64,000 bases of DNA from Branchiostoma floridae. Taxonomy: Eukaryota > Chordata > Leptocardii > Amphioxiformes > Branchiostomatidae. The translations under genes and the position numbers were made by a program. Location: NCBI RefSeq assembly GCF_000003815.2, contig NC_049982.1, forward strand, positions 14,285,704-14,349,703, written 5' to 3'. Each line of letters starts with the position of its first letter. Position 1 is the first letter of the stretch. The notes under the pieces are model-generated. The model was not told the origin of the DNA. It did no database searches and saw nothing but the letters and a program-made list of their open reading frames with translations. Positions 20,749-34,659 of this stretch are shown here, piece by piece.

Positions 20749-23700
20749 TTTATCAAATAATACAAACGTAAATCAACAAAACACATTGTATCAACTGATT
20801 TCCCAAATTCACTGTCCTAGTTTGCAAATCAATCAAAATTCAAGGCTGTTATATGCCATATCTATGAGTCCTAGAAGATGAAGGACCTTGTACAGCTTCT
20901 AGGATGCAGTTCCTGGTGGCCAGTCCTGATACAGCAGGTGACCTTCTCGCGCAGTCTCTGCTTACTCTTGTCACTATCTGTGAGTTAAGGATTGCCAGCA
21001 TGGCCCAGTGACTCTCTCTTAGTGTGAGCAACACTTTCAATGTGTTTGACTTTGTTAGTATTTACTAGTCAATTGTACTTTTAAAAAATTGCTGTTGCTG
21101 TGCAAACAGTAGGTTAGAAAAACTACTAAGATCAGTTTCTAACAGTGTTACTTACTTGTACATAGGACATATGTGTTAAATAGAGCATTTCAAATGATTC
21201 CTCCATTTTGCAAGCAAATGAAGAAGGAACTTAACTGTGTACAGCTTTTATTTAAACCCAACCAAACTTTTTACCAATAGATTGGTGCTGATCAAGACCA
21301 CATCCAACCTACCAATAATTGTGGTTGGGTAGAGTTGGAGGCAGGGTTGGGGGATATGAAGGATGTGTGACATAGGCTTTACTTTAAGAGGTGTAAGAAT
21401 CATGAAGTTGTGAATAATAACAGAGGCAGTCAATTGCTCCTGAAGTCATTCTTTATTAGATACCAGAGCCTGTAAACAAACAGCATCATACTAGGTTGAA
21501 GCAGTGGCGACCATTTTCAAAGAGCCCCACATATTATTACCGTGTGCGTCTCTCTCGTGACTAAACGATCACTGAAGGCAATAAATAAAACTAAGTGGAT
21601 AATGGATAGTATTAATATACATTCTTCACACTTTTTTCTTGGAATTGCTTGTGTTTCTGATGACACATCAAGTAGACATATTTCTGCATTCTGATGACGT
21701 TGTTGACATTTTCAGGCTTGCTACAAGGGTTGCTTTGAAGAGTAGGGAGGCTTGCCTAGCCTTGTACATGTATATACACTATGGCTCAGTCCACTCAGGC
21801 CTGAGCAGACTCTTTTGTAATTATCATAGCTGACTCTTTTGTAGCTAGGCTATTTTGGTGCTGGCCAAACTGAACTTTTTTTGAAAACAATAAAAGCTTC
21901 TTCACATTCAATTGTCTGTAGGATAGAGATTCTGCTAGAAATTTCATAACAATGGCAAACTGTGGAGAACCAACTATAGAGCAGGAAGATAAACAATGAC
22001 CAGCATGCCTGAACACATGTAACAGGCAACTGCTTCATTTGATAGCCAAAGAGTCAGGTGAAACTTGATTAATAGAATTATGTAATTGTGTGATTCACTT
22101 TGTGAGAACTCAATATTTTTGTATGAAGTCCTCTCTAGCACATCTGCCAAATTGCAGCTGACATGTTGAGATAGAAGGTCCTAGCAAAATTAAGGACGTT
22201 ATATAACGTCCTTGGTCCTAGCTAGGCACTGTTTTTTTTTACCCTTGTAAATGTGTGCCTTCAACTCAGGTCATCCGTGGACCACCTCACAATGTTAAAA
22301 AAAGGAGAAGAAAGATTCAGTTGTGACAAAGAGCAAAGAAAACTAGTAATCCAAAGCATTTCAATATCTGTAGAGCATTGCCCAGGCCTTCCTTTTTCTA
22401 AGCAGAAAACTCAATATAGCCTGATGTACGTCCACAAGTAACTAAATACAATGATAAAGGTAAACTGCCTGTGCATTGTGTTTAAAAAGTCTAGCTCTTC
22501 CCTGCAGAAAGGTTGATATAGGGATCAAAACAGCAATGCCTCCACCACTCTCTTGCAACAACTCCTAAGCTCAGTACCACCACAATGTAGACTTCAAACT
22601 CCTCACATGAAGGCCACACTTCTCCGGGAAGCTCCCACCATGAAGGGTTCTACACATTGATTTGCATTCCATGAAGACTTAAGTATATCCTTGAAGCAGC
22701 ATCCAGCACTTAATTCACTGTCGGTGGTCAAGTTGTGCCAAGGGCACATAAATGCAAGAAGATTTAGCTGACAGACATTAAGTTACAAGTGAAACCGATT
22801 ATAAAATACCATGGGCTAGGATATGATTAAAAACTTTTGATATTTGTTGGAATATACAAGTAGAGTACACAGTCATACAACCAGTTTATAAATGACTGAT
22901 ATTTCACAAAGATTAAGGTGGACTGTTCCTTGAGTACCAAATGAATCATTGCAACCAAAGTTTATTTAGTTTTACAGCCTTGCCACAGGCCATAGTCCAA
23001 TTTGTAACCTTTCTGAACACAGCTTCAAGGAGATACATCAGGAATTTGTCCAGTTTTGCATTGATCTGCATCATTTCTGAAGGCTAGTTTGTGAAAGATA
23101 GATATATCATTTCCGAAGTAAAATATATAAGTTAATTTCTGCCTATTCTCTCTGGAAAAACATTTGGGAAGGTATCACTATGTACAAGAATGAATTGTCC
23201 AGTCTGAAAATATTCCATCTCAATACAATTCCTTGGTAGTCACAGCAGGGGTTTTCTTGTACCTGATACCAGAGATACTTCTGCCCCGGGGAAGTGTTTT
23301 AGAAGTCTTCTCTCTCCCCTTTCTGCTACTGTCTGTACACCTCTATATATATTTACACATCTCCTGTACAAATATCTTCACAACTAAGTTGTATCACACT
23401 TGCTGATACTAAATATCCATAACTGTTAAATAATTTTGATGCTACAGTTAGAGCTTTTTCTCTACCCGTATAGAAATATTGTAGTGGGCCAGCCGTCTAG
23501 TGTAATAACATACATATGGTAGACACATTTTCAACTTTGTACAAATCAAGTTACTTCCTCAATAGCAGCACCGTACATGTATCATCGCAACCTCCTTTCT
23601 GTGCCCTTCCCTTTCTCACTTTGACTACAATAGAAGTGATAAGATAAATATGTATTTATGTGCACATTCCTTATTAGAGAAGACGAGAAGAAAACACAGT

Positions 23701-24339
23701 TCATCTCCCAGGCAACCAGGACAATACAAGTTGTTAACTCAAGGTTACCAACCCAAGGTCACCATAAACTTAACTTTGTACAAATCAGTATCATAAAATA
23801 AACCAAACATAAACCATAACTTTAACATCACACATCTTAGTCGAGTGTATATTATACATTTATATATGTACTATACAGATATCAATTTTTCAGGTATTTT
23901 TTTTTACATACTAAGATTATCATGTCCACAATTCTCTCAATGTATAGAAGTGCAGAAAGAGGTACAGGTAAGTGTGGCAATGACTATCTTACATTATGTG
24001 GGGCTCTCCATAGAATAAGCAGGCAGCTGACCTATTTAACTGTACAATTGCATGCTTGGATACTCAACCTAACTGTAGTAGTACTGTAACACCACAGGGC
24101 GCTGCACCCTCACTTAGTAGTGTAGATATACTTTTGCTACTCAAGCACACAGTTTTTACACTATTTTTAGTTCCTGTCACTACTCATTCCTGTAGTTTCT
24201 GATGTCAATATTTACAGTAAAGTTCTGCCAGGACTTGTGTAGTGATGAGTCCTGCTGAGATCCTGTGACCAAACTTGTCATTTTCCACCAACCACAAGGC
24301 CAAAGTCTATTGCTCTGTTGGGCAGCCATTTGTGCGTGA
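20749..24339. other. Convergent intergenic region and probable long CREBRF 3' UTR
   Basis: No coding sequence recognised. The polycystin and CREBRF genes converge here. Minus-strand AATAAA hexamers at 21457-21452 and 21252-21247 are candidate CREBRF poly(A) signals, giving a 3' UTR of about 2.9-3.1 kb; the human gene also has a long 3' UTR. A perfect 22-bp palindrome, AAGGACGTTATATAACGTCC plus TT, lies at 22192-22213. Confidence 0.4.
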
Positions 24340-27300
24340 TTACAGACAGGAATCGCCCAGGTTTACGAGCAGGTTGCGCCGGTTGCCTACCTGTGCAGAA
24401 TCAAGTACACGGTTCACAAATTCTCCTGTGTGACCAGCAACCATTGGATCTGTGGGAAAATAAACCTCTTTACTTCAGGGAACAAAATCTGACTTATCTC
24501 AAATGCCAGTAATTCCAATTCTCCAATATCTAATAAATAACTGTTTCAGTAAAAAATGAACAGATTTCATTTCATTTATATCTTGTAAAGCTGACTTATA
24601 CAAGACCACTGTAAGTATGACAAGTAAGACGCCTACTTTTCCCCATGACTGCCTTGAGGATCTTGTCCACCCTGAAGCCCAGCTCTCCGTCCTGTAGCTC
24701 CTTGCTGCCTACAGTCTGAGCAATCTCCCTTTTAATTGCTTTCAAGGCTGTGCACAGCTTTCCTGTGTGGATACCAGCAAAGGGATATGAACTTCATTGC
24801 CACATAAACCATACTGTCTGCTGATCACAAGTGAATAAACAGTTATGATGACCATGTTAAAACTGATTTCTACTGATGATGGGGCTATTTTAGGATCCCA
24901 AAGTTAACTGCAGGCTATATAAAACTGGTAGTAGCTTTATGAGCCGCTGAGAGAGCTTGGCCATTATTACCTCCATTGGAGCAGGCCTTAGCAAGGAGCT
25001 TATGTCATGGTCAGTTTCTAGACATTTTTAAGGAATCTTGGTAAATAAAAGACTAGAAAAAACATTAAGACCCAGTACAGTGTAGTGAATCATTTGATAG
25101 CAAAAAGAAGCTCATTAAAGTCCTCATTAACATTGCCAAAATCTGCTTTTGCCAAATAAAGCATTTTGATTGGGCAATCTTTGCAGTCCCTGCAGAAAAT
25201 AAATTGCAGCAAAATGGAATATTTATAAATGTATTTAAAAGAGGACCAAAATTTTTCCAACTCACCATATTCGCTCTCCAAGCCTTGCAATTTGATCTTG
25301 TTAGCTTCATGCTGAGCCTTCTTCTTCAGTCTGCAGGCCCTACAAGGTCAAAATTACAAGATTTGTCACTAAGAACTAAACAAAACAGCATATTCTTGCA
25401 CCTGGCAACCACCAATGACTATTCATTTTAAGTGGCATTCTGGACGCCTTGTAAATCACTAATGGACTTAAGTTAATATTTGATGATCAAGATCTTTTTC
25501 AGACCACTTCTTTTGTACAAAACATTCATAAATCAGTAGCAGGTATAGTGTCACATTGCAAGGACATCTAAACTCAGGTCTTTCAGAAATTTGCTAACCT
25601 GGAAGCCAACTTGTTCTTCTCCTTGCGACTTTTGGGGCGCACACTGAGGGGCAGCTCGCTCACTGGAGTCAGCTCGTTAATGGTCTTGTTGAGCTTGCGC
25701 AGTTCTTCTCCTATCAGGATCAGCTTTCTGGGGTTTGGTGTCAGGTCCTCTGTGTCACCACGGCGAATCTTCTTGGATGCCCCCTTACTCAGTGCTGGGT
25801 TGAACACCTCAGACTTTTCCTTGAAAAGTAAGAAAAAAATGATGATGCTAGACAAACACATGTATTTTTTATGTTCCTTTTCTGTCGCAATGTCCACTGT
25901 GCACAAAAGATGGTTTTCATCTCAGTCACTTTGTCACAGTGTCAATCACAAAACAAGGCAAAAACTGAGAGGTTACCTGTAAGTGGAGATTGGCAGGAGT
26001 ATCAGGGTCGATGACCTTGCTCTCATCCTTGATTTTCTCCTTGATGGTGCGAGGCACTGGCTGGTGGTGCTCGCCGTACTCCCAAAAGAACCGCTGGCGC
26101 TTCCTGCTTGTTCCACCAGGGGAGCAGCCGTCCAGGGTAGGAGTACCTGCAGAATGTACAGTTGGCTTGAAATACAGGCTAGGAAGTACTAGGAACTTTG
26201 TTGGGAGAATTTTTCTATCAAAGAGACAGGCTCTTAAATCATAAAGTAGACATGAGCATAAGAAAGCAGTCCTCACCTGGCTCAGACATAGAGTCCCCTG
26301 AGTTGTCATCACCATCCTCATCCTCCTCACTGCCTTGGTCACTGTCAAACCCCTCATCGTGGTCTGAGTCCATGTCCTCCTCCTTTGGTTCATACACATC
26401 TCCGGCAGTGCCGCTCTCCCCGGCAAACATGGAGTAGTTGTGCTCTTCCGTCTTCACACTCTGCAGTTCAGGCTTGCTCTGGGGGGTCGTTTCTGGACCC
26501 TCAAGGAAGTTCTTGACCTCCTCCCATTTTCGTTCCACCTCCACGGTGCTGCTCGTGGTGGCAATGGCCGCGGCAGGCATGACCTTATTTGGGTCAACAA
26601 CAGCCTGGATTCTTGGGGCCACACAGGTGAGGCTTCGCTTGATCAGCAGCTGCTGGAGCTGTGAGCAATTTGTTTGGTCTGGCATGCAGGGCTGCATGTC
26701 AGCATCAGATGGCAGGGTTTGTGGTCTGGAAATGGTGTGAGAGGTGGGAGCTGGGGAGACCCCTGGCGCACTGGCATGGAACTGCACCTGAAAGGTGCCT
26801 GCAAAGTCCTGATCCGTGTTGTTCGCCACTCTGGTGGTTGACTGCTTTGCAGCCGGTGTGGTCTGCAAGGATGATGGGCGACTGGGACCAGTGGTCATCG
26901 GAGATGGCTTTTTTTCACGCTTCACACTTGTTTGTCCCAAGAATTCTTGGAGATCAGGGTGAATCAAGGACTCGAAGATGGACTGGGAGTCCTCTGAGTT
27001 CAGCTCTGCAAGTGTGGGCGTGTGGGAGATGTCGATCTTATCCTGGTACGGGCTGGATGTGTCGTCGATTCCGAAGAAGTCTGACTCGTGGCTACCCCAG
27101 AGGCCATCTGATTTCTCACACTTGAAGGAGGAGAGCAGATCACTGTCCAAGGTGGTGCTGGTGGCAGATGTCAGGTCATCACTTCCCCAGTTCTTCCCGT
27201 TACTGTAGTCCAGCTTGTCCTTCAGACTCATCACCCAACATGGTTGCTCCTCGGTGTCGTACATGGCGCATGGCGGGCTGCTGGCGTACAGCTCTGGGTG

Positions 27301-30300
27301 GAGCGTTTGGTCCACGGGACTGAACGACATGCCGCACTCACTGAATGGGTCGGCGTAGGAAGCCTCCATACTGCTGATGCTCGGCTGCAATGACACATCC
27401 CAACTGAGTTAGCATCTGACGCTGCCACACAGATTCTACATGAGTGATATATACTCTGATAATGTCATGTTTTTTATTTAAAAAAAAACTTATTATAATA
27501 AGACAAAAAGATAATTATGGTGTGCAGCAATTTCTGCACCCTGGGGACGTCCTCCACTCATGAAAATATGAGGATATGTTACAGCTTTTCTGCAACTATA
27601 AGCATGATACTGCTGATTTCTTTTATTTAATTTTAACATTTGCATCTGAGATATTGTCTCTTTTGGGCCTTATCCTTGGGCCTTATTAGATCCCTGTCAA
27701 GTTACAAGCTGTCAAGTTGTGAACTGAAAATTACTTGCCCTCCTCTTTCCCACCTATCAATTCAAGAAGCCATAAACTAGTCCACATGTAAGTGTGAATC
27801 AGCAGTTAGAGTGTAGGTACAAAGAGCAGTCAGACCAATAAATACAAAAAACAGAGGGCAGTTCAGGTCATTTGAACAATAATGAAAATGATATATTTAT
27901 TTTTTATTTATTTATTTGTTTGATTCAGGCCCATGGCCCATAAAAACAGTCACAGAACAGAGGTTAAAAAGACTACGCTTACAACTAATTAACTATTATT
28001 TACATAGTGTCGCCAGAATGTGCTAAAGCGAAAGCCGTCCGAGTGGACAAGCACTCGGATGATGTCATTGTCAGACGACAGCAAGCGCATATAAATGGTT
28101 GATTGTTTGTGTTGGTGATGGAAAGCTGGCCATGGACTTCATGAACAAACATCTTAGACCAATCTAAAGCTGGAACTTTTGGCCAATGGGTGAAAAAAAC
28201 AGAGCATGACCTTTATGCAAACAACATGCTTTTCTCTCACAAGAAAATTTTTCCTGCTGACTTGAACCAATTTTGTGGAAGGATGCACATTTGACAGTGA
28301 GTGAGTTAGACTTGGCTGAGCTATAAGGTACTTACATACTGCAATTGTTTAAAACGTGTGAAAAATGGTGAGAGCTCTTGGAGAGGAGGCCCCATCCACT
28401 TGACAATGTATATTTTATTCACTTCCTCTACTTGGAATTCTCAGCAGGAAACACTCAAGTACACTTCTGAGAAAAGCCTGAAAGACTTTCTCACTGGAGC
28501 CAGCCAGATTTAATTTGATCCAGCTGTATTACCAGTGAAAACTGGCTGAAGTGTTCAAAACTACTATTTCAAAGTATGTTGTAAAATCCTAGAATTGAAA
28601 GTACTTAAAACAGTACAGCTGAGCACCTTTGATTGCCAAGTTTGATAACGATACACATCTCGTATTGAATCTATACCTTGCAGTGCACAAAATGTTCATC
28701 TTGTTCTTTGGTAAAAGTTATCCAAAGACAAACATTTGGATACAGACTACAAGAACAACGCTGGCAGGGGTCTATCCCCTCAGGCCTATCTGTACAACCT
28801 TACTTTTAAAAAGAGCAACAAGAAAAAAATTACCTTTTACCTGTAAAACTTATATAGCACAATGATCCACCCTCTCCTGTACTCCTGTGGAATAGCAAAG
28901 TTCCACTAAAGCAATAACCACAACAATATTCTCATTTCTGTGTTGTTTATCTGAACAGTTGTGACAAATGCTGGTAATGCCACTTCCTTCTTGGAAGCCA
29001 TGGCAGGCATCTCTGTCCCAGTTGGCTCTTGTTTTGCCTTTCAGCTGATAAAAACAGGCTAAAGTTGAAAACATGTTTGTTGTTGATGACTAAGCCAACC
29101 TGGGGCACTGAGCACATGATCCTTTTCTGGAGAACCTGTATGGGGGTTTCAGTGATGCTTCTTATTGCATTACATACAATGTAAGGAGTCCACAGATACC
29201 CCATACATGTTTGTTTTGCGCACTGCCAGTGGCACATATTTCTGTGCTTTACAAGGCTAGCATGTTTGTTGTCACAGGAGAGGCTGCCCTGGACTGGGCC
29301 TCCTGACCTTCTCTAGTAATGACTGAGTGGTTGGAGATGCATCAGGCAATCTTGCCTCTTTGTGGCAACAGTAAGGAACTTGCACATTTCTGGCCTCTAC
29401 ATAATATGCTTTAAATTGATTGTTGGACTAATGGACAAAATTCTCTCCATTGAACATTTCCCTCATGCAAACCTGGGACGTTGGAAAAATCATTGTAGCT
29501 GCTAATAATAGTAATATGACTGAGTGCTGTGAAACATTTCCATAGCAACAAGGGCCAAATGCAAATACTGTATCTATTTAAAGGCCACGCGTTCCTAAAA
29601 TATGACTGTCCTTGGCAATCAATTATTTTTAGAGTATCATGATATTTCCAAGGACTTGTTTAGTTACATAATCAAGAGTTTTTCCTGCACCAGATGGTGT
29701 ATAGGGATTGGATTGGATGGGCCGATTACTCACTCTTTGCAGCCAGGGGCTGAATTGCGAGGAGCTTACAATGGGCGGGGCTTAATCGCAAGGGTCTGGA
29801 GCGAGCTGTCATTCGGCACCAATCAGGTGACCTCAATACGACAGTAATTGCCCCAGGTGCGGCCAAGGTACTGTGGTTTTGAACCACTCACACTGCACCA
29901 TCGCACGTGTGGCGGGTTCTTTAACGTGCCTGGGGTATGACTCTCCCCAGACACGGGACCTCCATTTAATGTCCTATCCGAGGGACGGCCCTAGCCGATA
30001 CTAGGTACTCATTTTCACCTGAGTAAAGTGAGGAAAGTCGTGTAAAGTGCCGTTCCCAGGCGCACAAGATCGGTGACACGCAGCTGGATTCGAACCCGCA
30101 ACCTCTCGGTCATGGGCCGAACACAATACCACTGTGCCACGTGGTCCCACTTTCCAGGGCACTTCCCATCTCTATTTCAATAGCCCTAGGGCCACACAAC
30201 ATTGTGCAATCAGTATTGTAGGGGGGTAGTCCACTGATAGTGATGTGTGTTCAACATACTCTGTCTCAAATGCTAAGTGCTAAGCAGAGAAAGAGGTATG

Positions 30301-30969
30301 TACCATTTTTGACGTTTAAATATATAACTTAGCAGGGGATCAAGCGCCCTACCCACTAGGCCATTGCACCAGTTCCAAGGACTTGAGAAACCCATTAATG
30401 TCTTCCTTACAGCATAATTTGACAGGACTTCCCGAATACACAGTTATCTATGTCAAATACACTTAAGCTTTCCACCAAGAAATTGTAACTTACATTTTGT
30501 TTTGATGCTATGGACAAGGCTTAATGTATCATGGTAATTTTAAGCTGATTAAAATTGGTTTGTATTTGGATATGTAAGGATAACTGGTATATCAAGTTTG
30601 GAGTTGTTTGTTTTGTTTATTAACCTGTGTAAACCGTGGTCATTGCACAATTTTATCACAAAATCAGGCACTTCTCACCTGTGGCATGCTTGCATTTGGA
30701 GGAGGCTGGTCAGGGCCTGTCTGGTTTGTTGCCGTAGCACTGTCCTGACCAATCACATGGCAGCCTGCCTGCACTGCTGGAGCCAGCCTGTACAAGGCGC
30801 TGGGCTGGCTGCTCCCAGAACTCGCCGGCTCTTGTTGTAGCCCAGGAGTTGTCCCAGGGGCTGCTGACAGCAGGAAGCGCAGGAAGAATTCTTGACTTGT
30901 GTCTTCCACGTTTTCCTCAGAGAAGGGAGCCACTTTCACACTTCTCAAGACTTAGCACAGGAAGTCAGT
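24340..30969 (-). CDS. CREBRF: CREB3 regulatory factor orthologue (bZIP), complete
   Basis: Exons on the minus strand: 30969-30679 (5' UTR, ATG at 30687-30685), 27384-26277, 26146-25977, 25819-25599, 25339-25266, 24762-24637, 24449-24340 (TAA). All junctions are GT-AG and in phase; the product is 605 residues (human 639). It opens [17 protein letters not shown], matching human MPQPSVSG. An in-frame TAA at 30954-30952 fixes the start. Marker segments are [20 protein letters not shown], an acidic stretch near residues 345-370, [42 protein letters not shown], then the basic region and short zipper ([20 protein letters not shown]), ending in [13 protein letters not shown]. In mammals it binds CREB3/Luman, suppresses its activity and lowers its stability; it also affects glucocorticoid receptor and energy storage. 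The phylogenetic call is firm; function in this animal is inferred. Confidence 0.95.
27895..28115 (-). mobile_element. Possible 3' end of a non-LTR retroelement
   Basis: Read on the minus strand, the sequence contains CTTTTTAACCTCTG, then TTTTTATGGGCCATGGGCCT, and ends in a simple AAATAAAT-type tail. A short tandem A-rich tail of this kind is usual for CR1/L2-like retroposons. No reverse-transcriptase frame is present, so it would be a 5'-truncated copy. Confidence 0.35.
29707..30150 (-). mobile_element. tRNA-derived SINE with a tRNA-Met-like head
   Basis: On the minus strand the element starts near 30150. It has an A box TGGCACAGTGG (30139-30129) and a B box GGTTCGAATCC (30096-30086), the internal RNA polymerase III promoter. 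Between them a TCGG/CCGA stem closes a seven-base loop CCCATGA, whose middle is CAT. The body includes GGGCCGTCCCTCGGATAGG and CACGTTAAAGAACCC. It ends in CCAATCCAATCCC, a short tandem tail. It has inserted in the first CREBRF coding intron. Family name not assigned. Confidence 0.8.
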
Positions 30970-31946
30970 CTGTAAAAGAGAAGTGGTACCCAACTCAATT
31001 TTACCGCTTACTGCTTACCGGTCCCTTGACGGGGTGGGGGGGGGGGTGGTCGTGGGAGCACTTAGCAGCTGAGCACACCTTCCTCTATCTCACCCTGTTG
31101 TGGGCCAGAGCTTGGGTTTTGGCAAGGGTCATTCCTGTCCACTCAACTCAATTTGTCATATGATAAAGGTGGCAAACAAAAGGAAATGAGAGTACTGGTA
31201 GTCCTTTAGGCAATAAATTTGAAATGCTGTCGAGCTGAAGTCAGCACAATGCCTGGCAAGGTTACCATGATCCCCAGCCAAAATAGCAACTTGTATGAAC
31301 TTTTTATTGATTATGGTGTTACGTAACTGGGAGATTGTGAAAAGAAGACATGTACACATGTAACTTTATAATGTACAGGTCAGTGTGTAAAATGTGTCCT
31401 TCCCAAGACATTTGGACAGTATACATATTTTCTTGGGCTTTTCTTGGGTTTATTCGAATCAGCAGAGCATGGCAGCAAAGTAAGCAGTGCCACACAAATA
31501 ATCACAGACAGCCATGCATATTGCTCTGTAGCAGACAGATGATCTGTAGCAGTGGAACTGGAAAACTTGGCCCCCAAAAATGAAAAAAAAGACACCTTGT
31601 CTGCTAAGGAATAAGATTTTCTTAAAAAATATTAACAAAAGCTCCGCATTATGGCAATGAGTTGTTGGGTTAGTGTTTTAATTTTTTAAAGAAACTTCTG
31701 TCAAATTTCCAGATGCTAAGCATATACATGAAGTTGGAACAGTCATTTTATACACTATATATCCAGCCTTTGGGACAATATAAACTATCAAAATAACAAC
31801 AAGAAGACATCAATTAGATACATATGCCCAAACACCAGTAGAGACAAAGTACAGTATCATGTAAATCCATTGGGATTTAGCTTGGTCCTCAGGGAGACTA
31901 CAAACAAGTGTGACCACACCCACCTCTTCAGAAGCAGTCAATCTAA

Positions 31947-33249
31947 GGCCCACTTTACATTACGCTTTTCGCGTTAGCGGTAAATTTCCCGTTATCGGGA
32001 CGCCGCTATCGGCACCTCTTTAGACACACCGCCCGGAAATCTGACAGGACACCCGCGGCGCGCGGTGGAATGTAAAATCTTGGTGAAAGTCTACCCGTAA
32101 AGATAGCAGTTTTTTTTAGCTGCACGTTGTTATATTGAACAAACGTTAATTTTTTGTTTGCATACCGCTACCAAGTGATTGAAAATTCAAATACGTGACT
32201 TGCATGAGAAATACAAGTCCCTGACTACGTTGTTGTTTCGCTGACACTTCCGGTAACTTCGACCACAAAATTTTCGATAAAAAAGCACTTAAAAACCCTT
32301 TCAAAGCGAACTGTTTGATAGAAGATCCCTTTCTTTCAGTGATGACCTGCTAAATTATGGCTACGTACTGAAATAACCGTGAATATACGCACAATTCCTG
32401 CAGGTATAATAACTACCTCGTACGTAAAAACTCAAGCTGCCAGCAGTTCATGTGGCGGGAATTTCCCCACCAATGTCATAGCAACGGCCACCACTGTCAT
32501 AGCAACGGCCAATCGGAGACGCGTAATGGGATTACTTCATACAAAATTTGCAGAGATAGCGGCTTCTGGTTTCGGTACAACGTAACGATGTATTGCAGGA
32601 GAAAATATTCGGAATCGAACTTGTATATTTTTTTAAAGGTCTTCCACGAAAATTGTGCAAAAGTAGGTCGTCCAAAAATGTGAGAATGAGACTATTTTTC
32701 GCTGATATCCCGCCTGCTTTGAAGGTTGACTGCAGACCCGATTGACGTAAGAGCCTGCGTAGGTGGCCATTACGGAAAAGGCAGGCCGTGAAAACTATTT
32801 TTTCTGCGTAGTTCGGGTTGATTTTTGGGTTGACATTCATTCTACTAGTATATAAAAAAGTAACTATCGGGAGACTGTTTTCTTATCACTGTATTCTTAC
32901 CCAGCGTTATGAACATGATCGCTGCTGGCAATTTTCCTCCAATGTTTTGCAAATCTGAGTTTCTGTACCCACCATTTTTTCGCGCCATATGCTAATAAGC
33001 GCGCGCTTTATGCTAAACGTCTAAACCCTGACTCCCGCTAACGCGAGCCCGACGTGTTCGCTTTATACGCAGTTTGGCGTTGACGGGGACTCCCGCTGAG
33101 CCTACTGCCGTACGCTTCGGAGTGGACGGGAGAAAATTTGACGATAGCGGGACTACGTTAACGGGAACTCTCTTTACACGGGGCTCCCGCTAACGCAGTC
33201 CCGCTAACGCCAGTCCCGCTAACGCGAAAAGCGTAATGTAAAGTGGGCC
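31947..33249. mobile_element. PIF/Harbinger-like non-autonomous DNA transposon, 1.3 kb
   Basis: The ends are perfect inverted repeats of at least 34 bp beginning GGCCCACTTTACATTACGC. The flanking 3-bp target duplication is TAA (31944-31946 and 33250-33252), the TWA type of PIF/Harbinger. Inside the right end, short GCTAACGC/CCCGC units repeat several times. The internal frames do not resemble a DDE transposase or the Myb-like partner, so the copy probably moved in trans. Intact ends suggest recent activity. Confidence 0.8.
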
Positions 33250-33252
33250 TAA

Positions 33253-34659
33253 ACAGCTCAGTATAAACAGTGGATTACCTGGGGAGATGCCTGACCACAG
33301 CCTGACCACAGGGATCTTCATAACAGGCAAACTGAGGATTTATTGGTTTTGAGAGAAACCATCTACTTTAATACTCTCTTGGATATGAGCTCACAAAATC
33401 TTCAGCAAAATAAACGAATAGAAATAAGAAAGTTAAAACAATCATCCTTCTATCACACACTGAGCTCAGAAGTGCTCCAACTTGAGTCCAAGGGAATTAC
33501 TGACATGGTCTGTTAATTACGCCAGTTGAAACCTGCATAGAATCTTAATCTTCTACACAACCAAATACATTGCTTCCCTACGTAGACACATATTAGCTCA
33601 TCATTTGATACATAGAACAACACAGGAGTAACATGGTAATACTCCTGCCCATTAAGCTCATCTCTACATACCAACTTCAGGCAGCAACCATCCTGTGGAA
33701 TCATGGCATATGTTTTTCTGGCCCTGTTTTCCTGAGCGCACAGAATTTTACATCTCTTTCTTAATGGGGATGTAAGCGGCCTCACTCTTTGCCTCGTGAT
33801 GTTTTGAAACCACTTACACAACCTTCCAGAGATCCTTCAATGCTGAGATGGCCTGTAACTGTCATAGATAGAGATTTCCATCCAATCACAGGGCAAGGAG
33901 GAATTTTCCGATCTCTGTGAATAATAGCAGCAGGTGCACTCCTAGAGAATGTTTTTCTTTCCATCGCAAATTGGCCAAATGAAGTAACTGTAAAGTGACA
34001 AAAAAAACCTATCACTGAAAGCTTAGACCATACACATCAAAAGTCGTTTTTCAAAGACAAAATCAGATTGCAGCAAATGTACAGGAAACATTTTGTCTTG
34101 GCAGCCAAATGAAATATCATACTTATTACTTAGCTAAGTTGGCCTTATTGGAACCTGTACAAGAGAACAAAAGCTCTCCTCAGTATCCAGTACTGTAATG
34201 CAGAATGACTCATGATCATATGTTACAATCTAATTTCTCATTATCTAAACATATCAGTTTGACATGAAACTGCTCATAATACTGTGAATCACCATGCAAA
34301 AATTGGTCCAAACTCAATTTTCTTGTTCTGAATCATTTACCCCACAGGATCATGTACATGATGAAAATACAGCTGTCTTCCCAGACCTGTCATGTAATGG
34401 ATGCAACACTCACTTCTAACTAGGACAGTCTCCAGGACGGAAGCTGTCTAAAATATGGTACATTCTCCACCTGAAATCAATTAAAATGACAGATAAACTA
34501 ACAACTTGGGTTCTCAAATGATGAGTGGGACGGAAAAAAAATGATCATGCAAATAAGGTCATCATTTCCATAATTTATGTTAGGTCACCAGCTTCTCTAC
34601 CCTAATAACACAAGTTGTTAAAAGTATAAAAGTTATCTGATAAAAAAAGGGCACTGTAG
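33253..34659. other. No gene recognised
   Basis: AT-rich sequence upstream of CREBRF on its own strand; may be CREBRF 5' intron. Nothing with coding character. Confidence 0.4.

Larger units (their letters stand above)
27385..30678 (-). other. CREBRF intron between the MPQ exon and the large exon
   Basis: Donor CAG|GTGAGA at 30678 and acceptor TTGCAG before 27384 give MPQ|PSIS. The intron holds the SINE at 29707-30150 and the putative retroelement tail near 27.9 kb; no other coding sequence seen. Confidence 0.9.

Noticed and set aside
26239-26276. Extension of the large CREBRF exon to the frame's own stop at 26239
   Set aside because: CCAG|GTGAGG at 26277 and the acceptor at 26147 join in phase to the conserved FFWEYG exon; the extension is intron.
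26440-27208. Several plus-strand frames of 74-154 codons opposite CREBRF
   Set aside because: Antisense shadows of a conserved, GC-rich coding exon.
30688-30948. Longer CREBRF N-terminus of about 87 residues upstream of MPQ
   Set aside because: The first codon of that frame is TTG, there is no ATG before MPQ, and an in-frame TAA precedes it; vertebrate CREBRF also begins at MPQ.
32532-32840. Transposase gene in the Harbinger-like element
   Set aside because: The 102-codon frame has no recognisable DDE or Myb/SANT motif.
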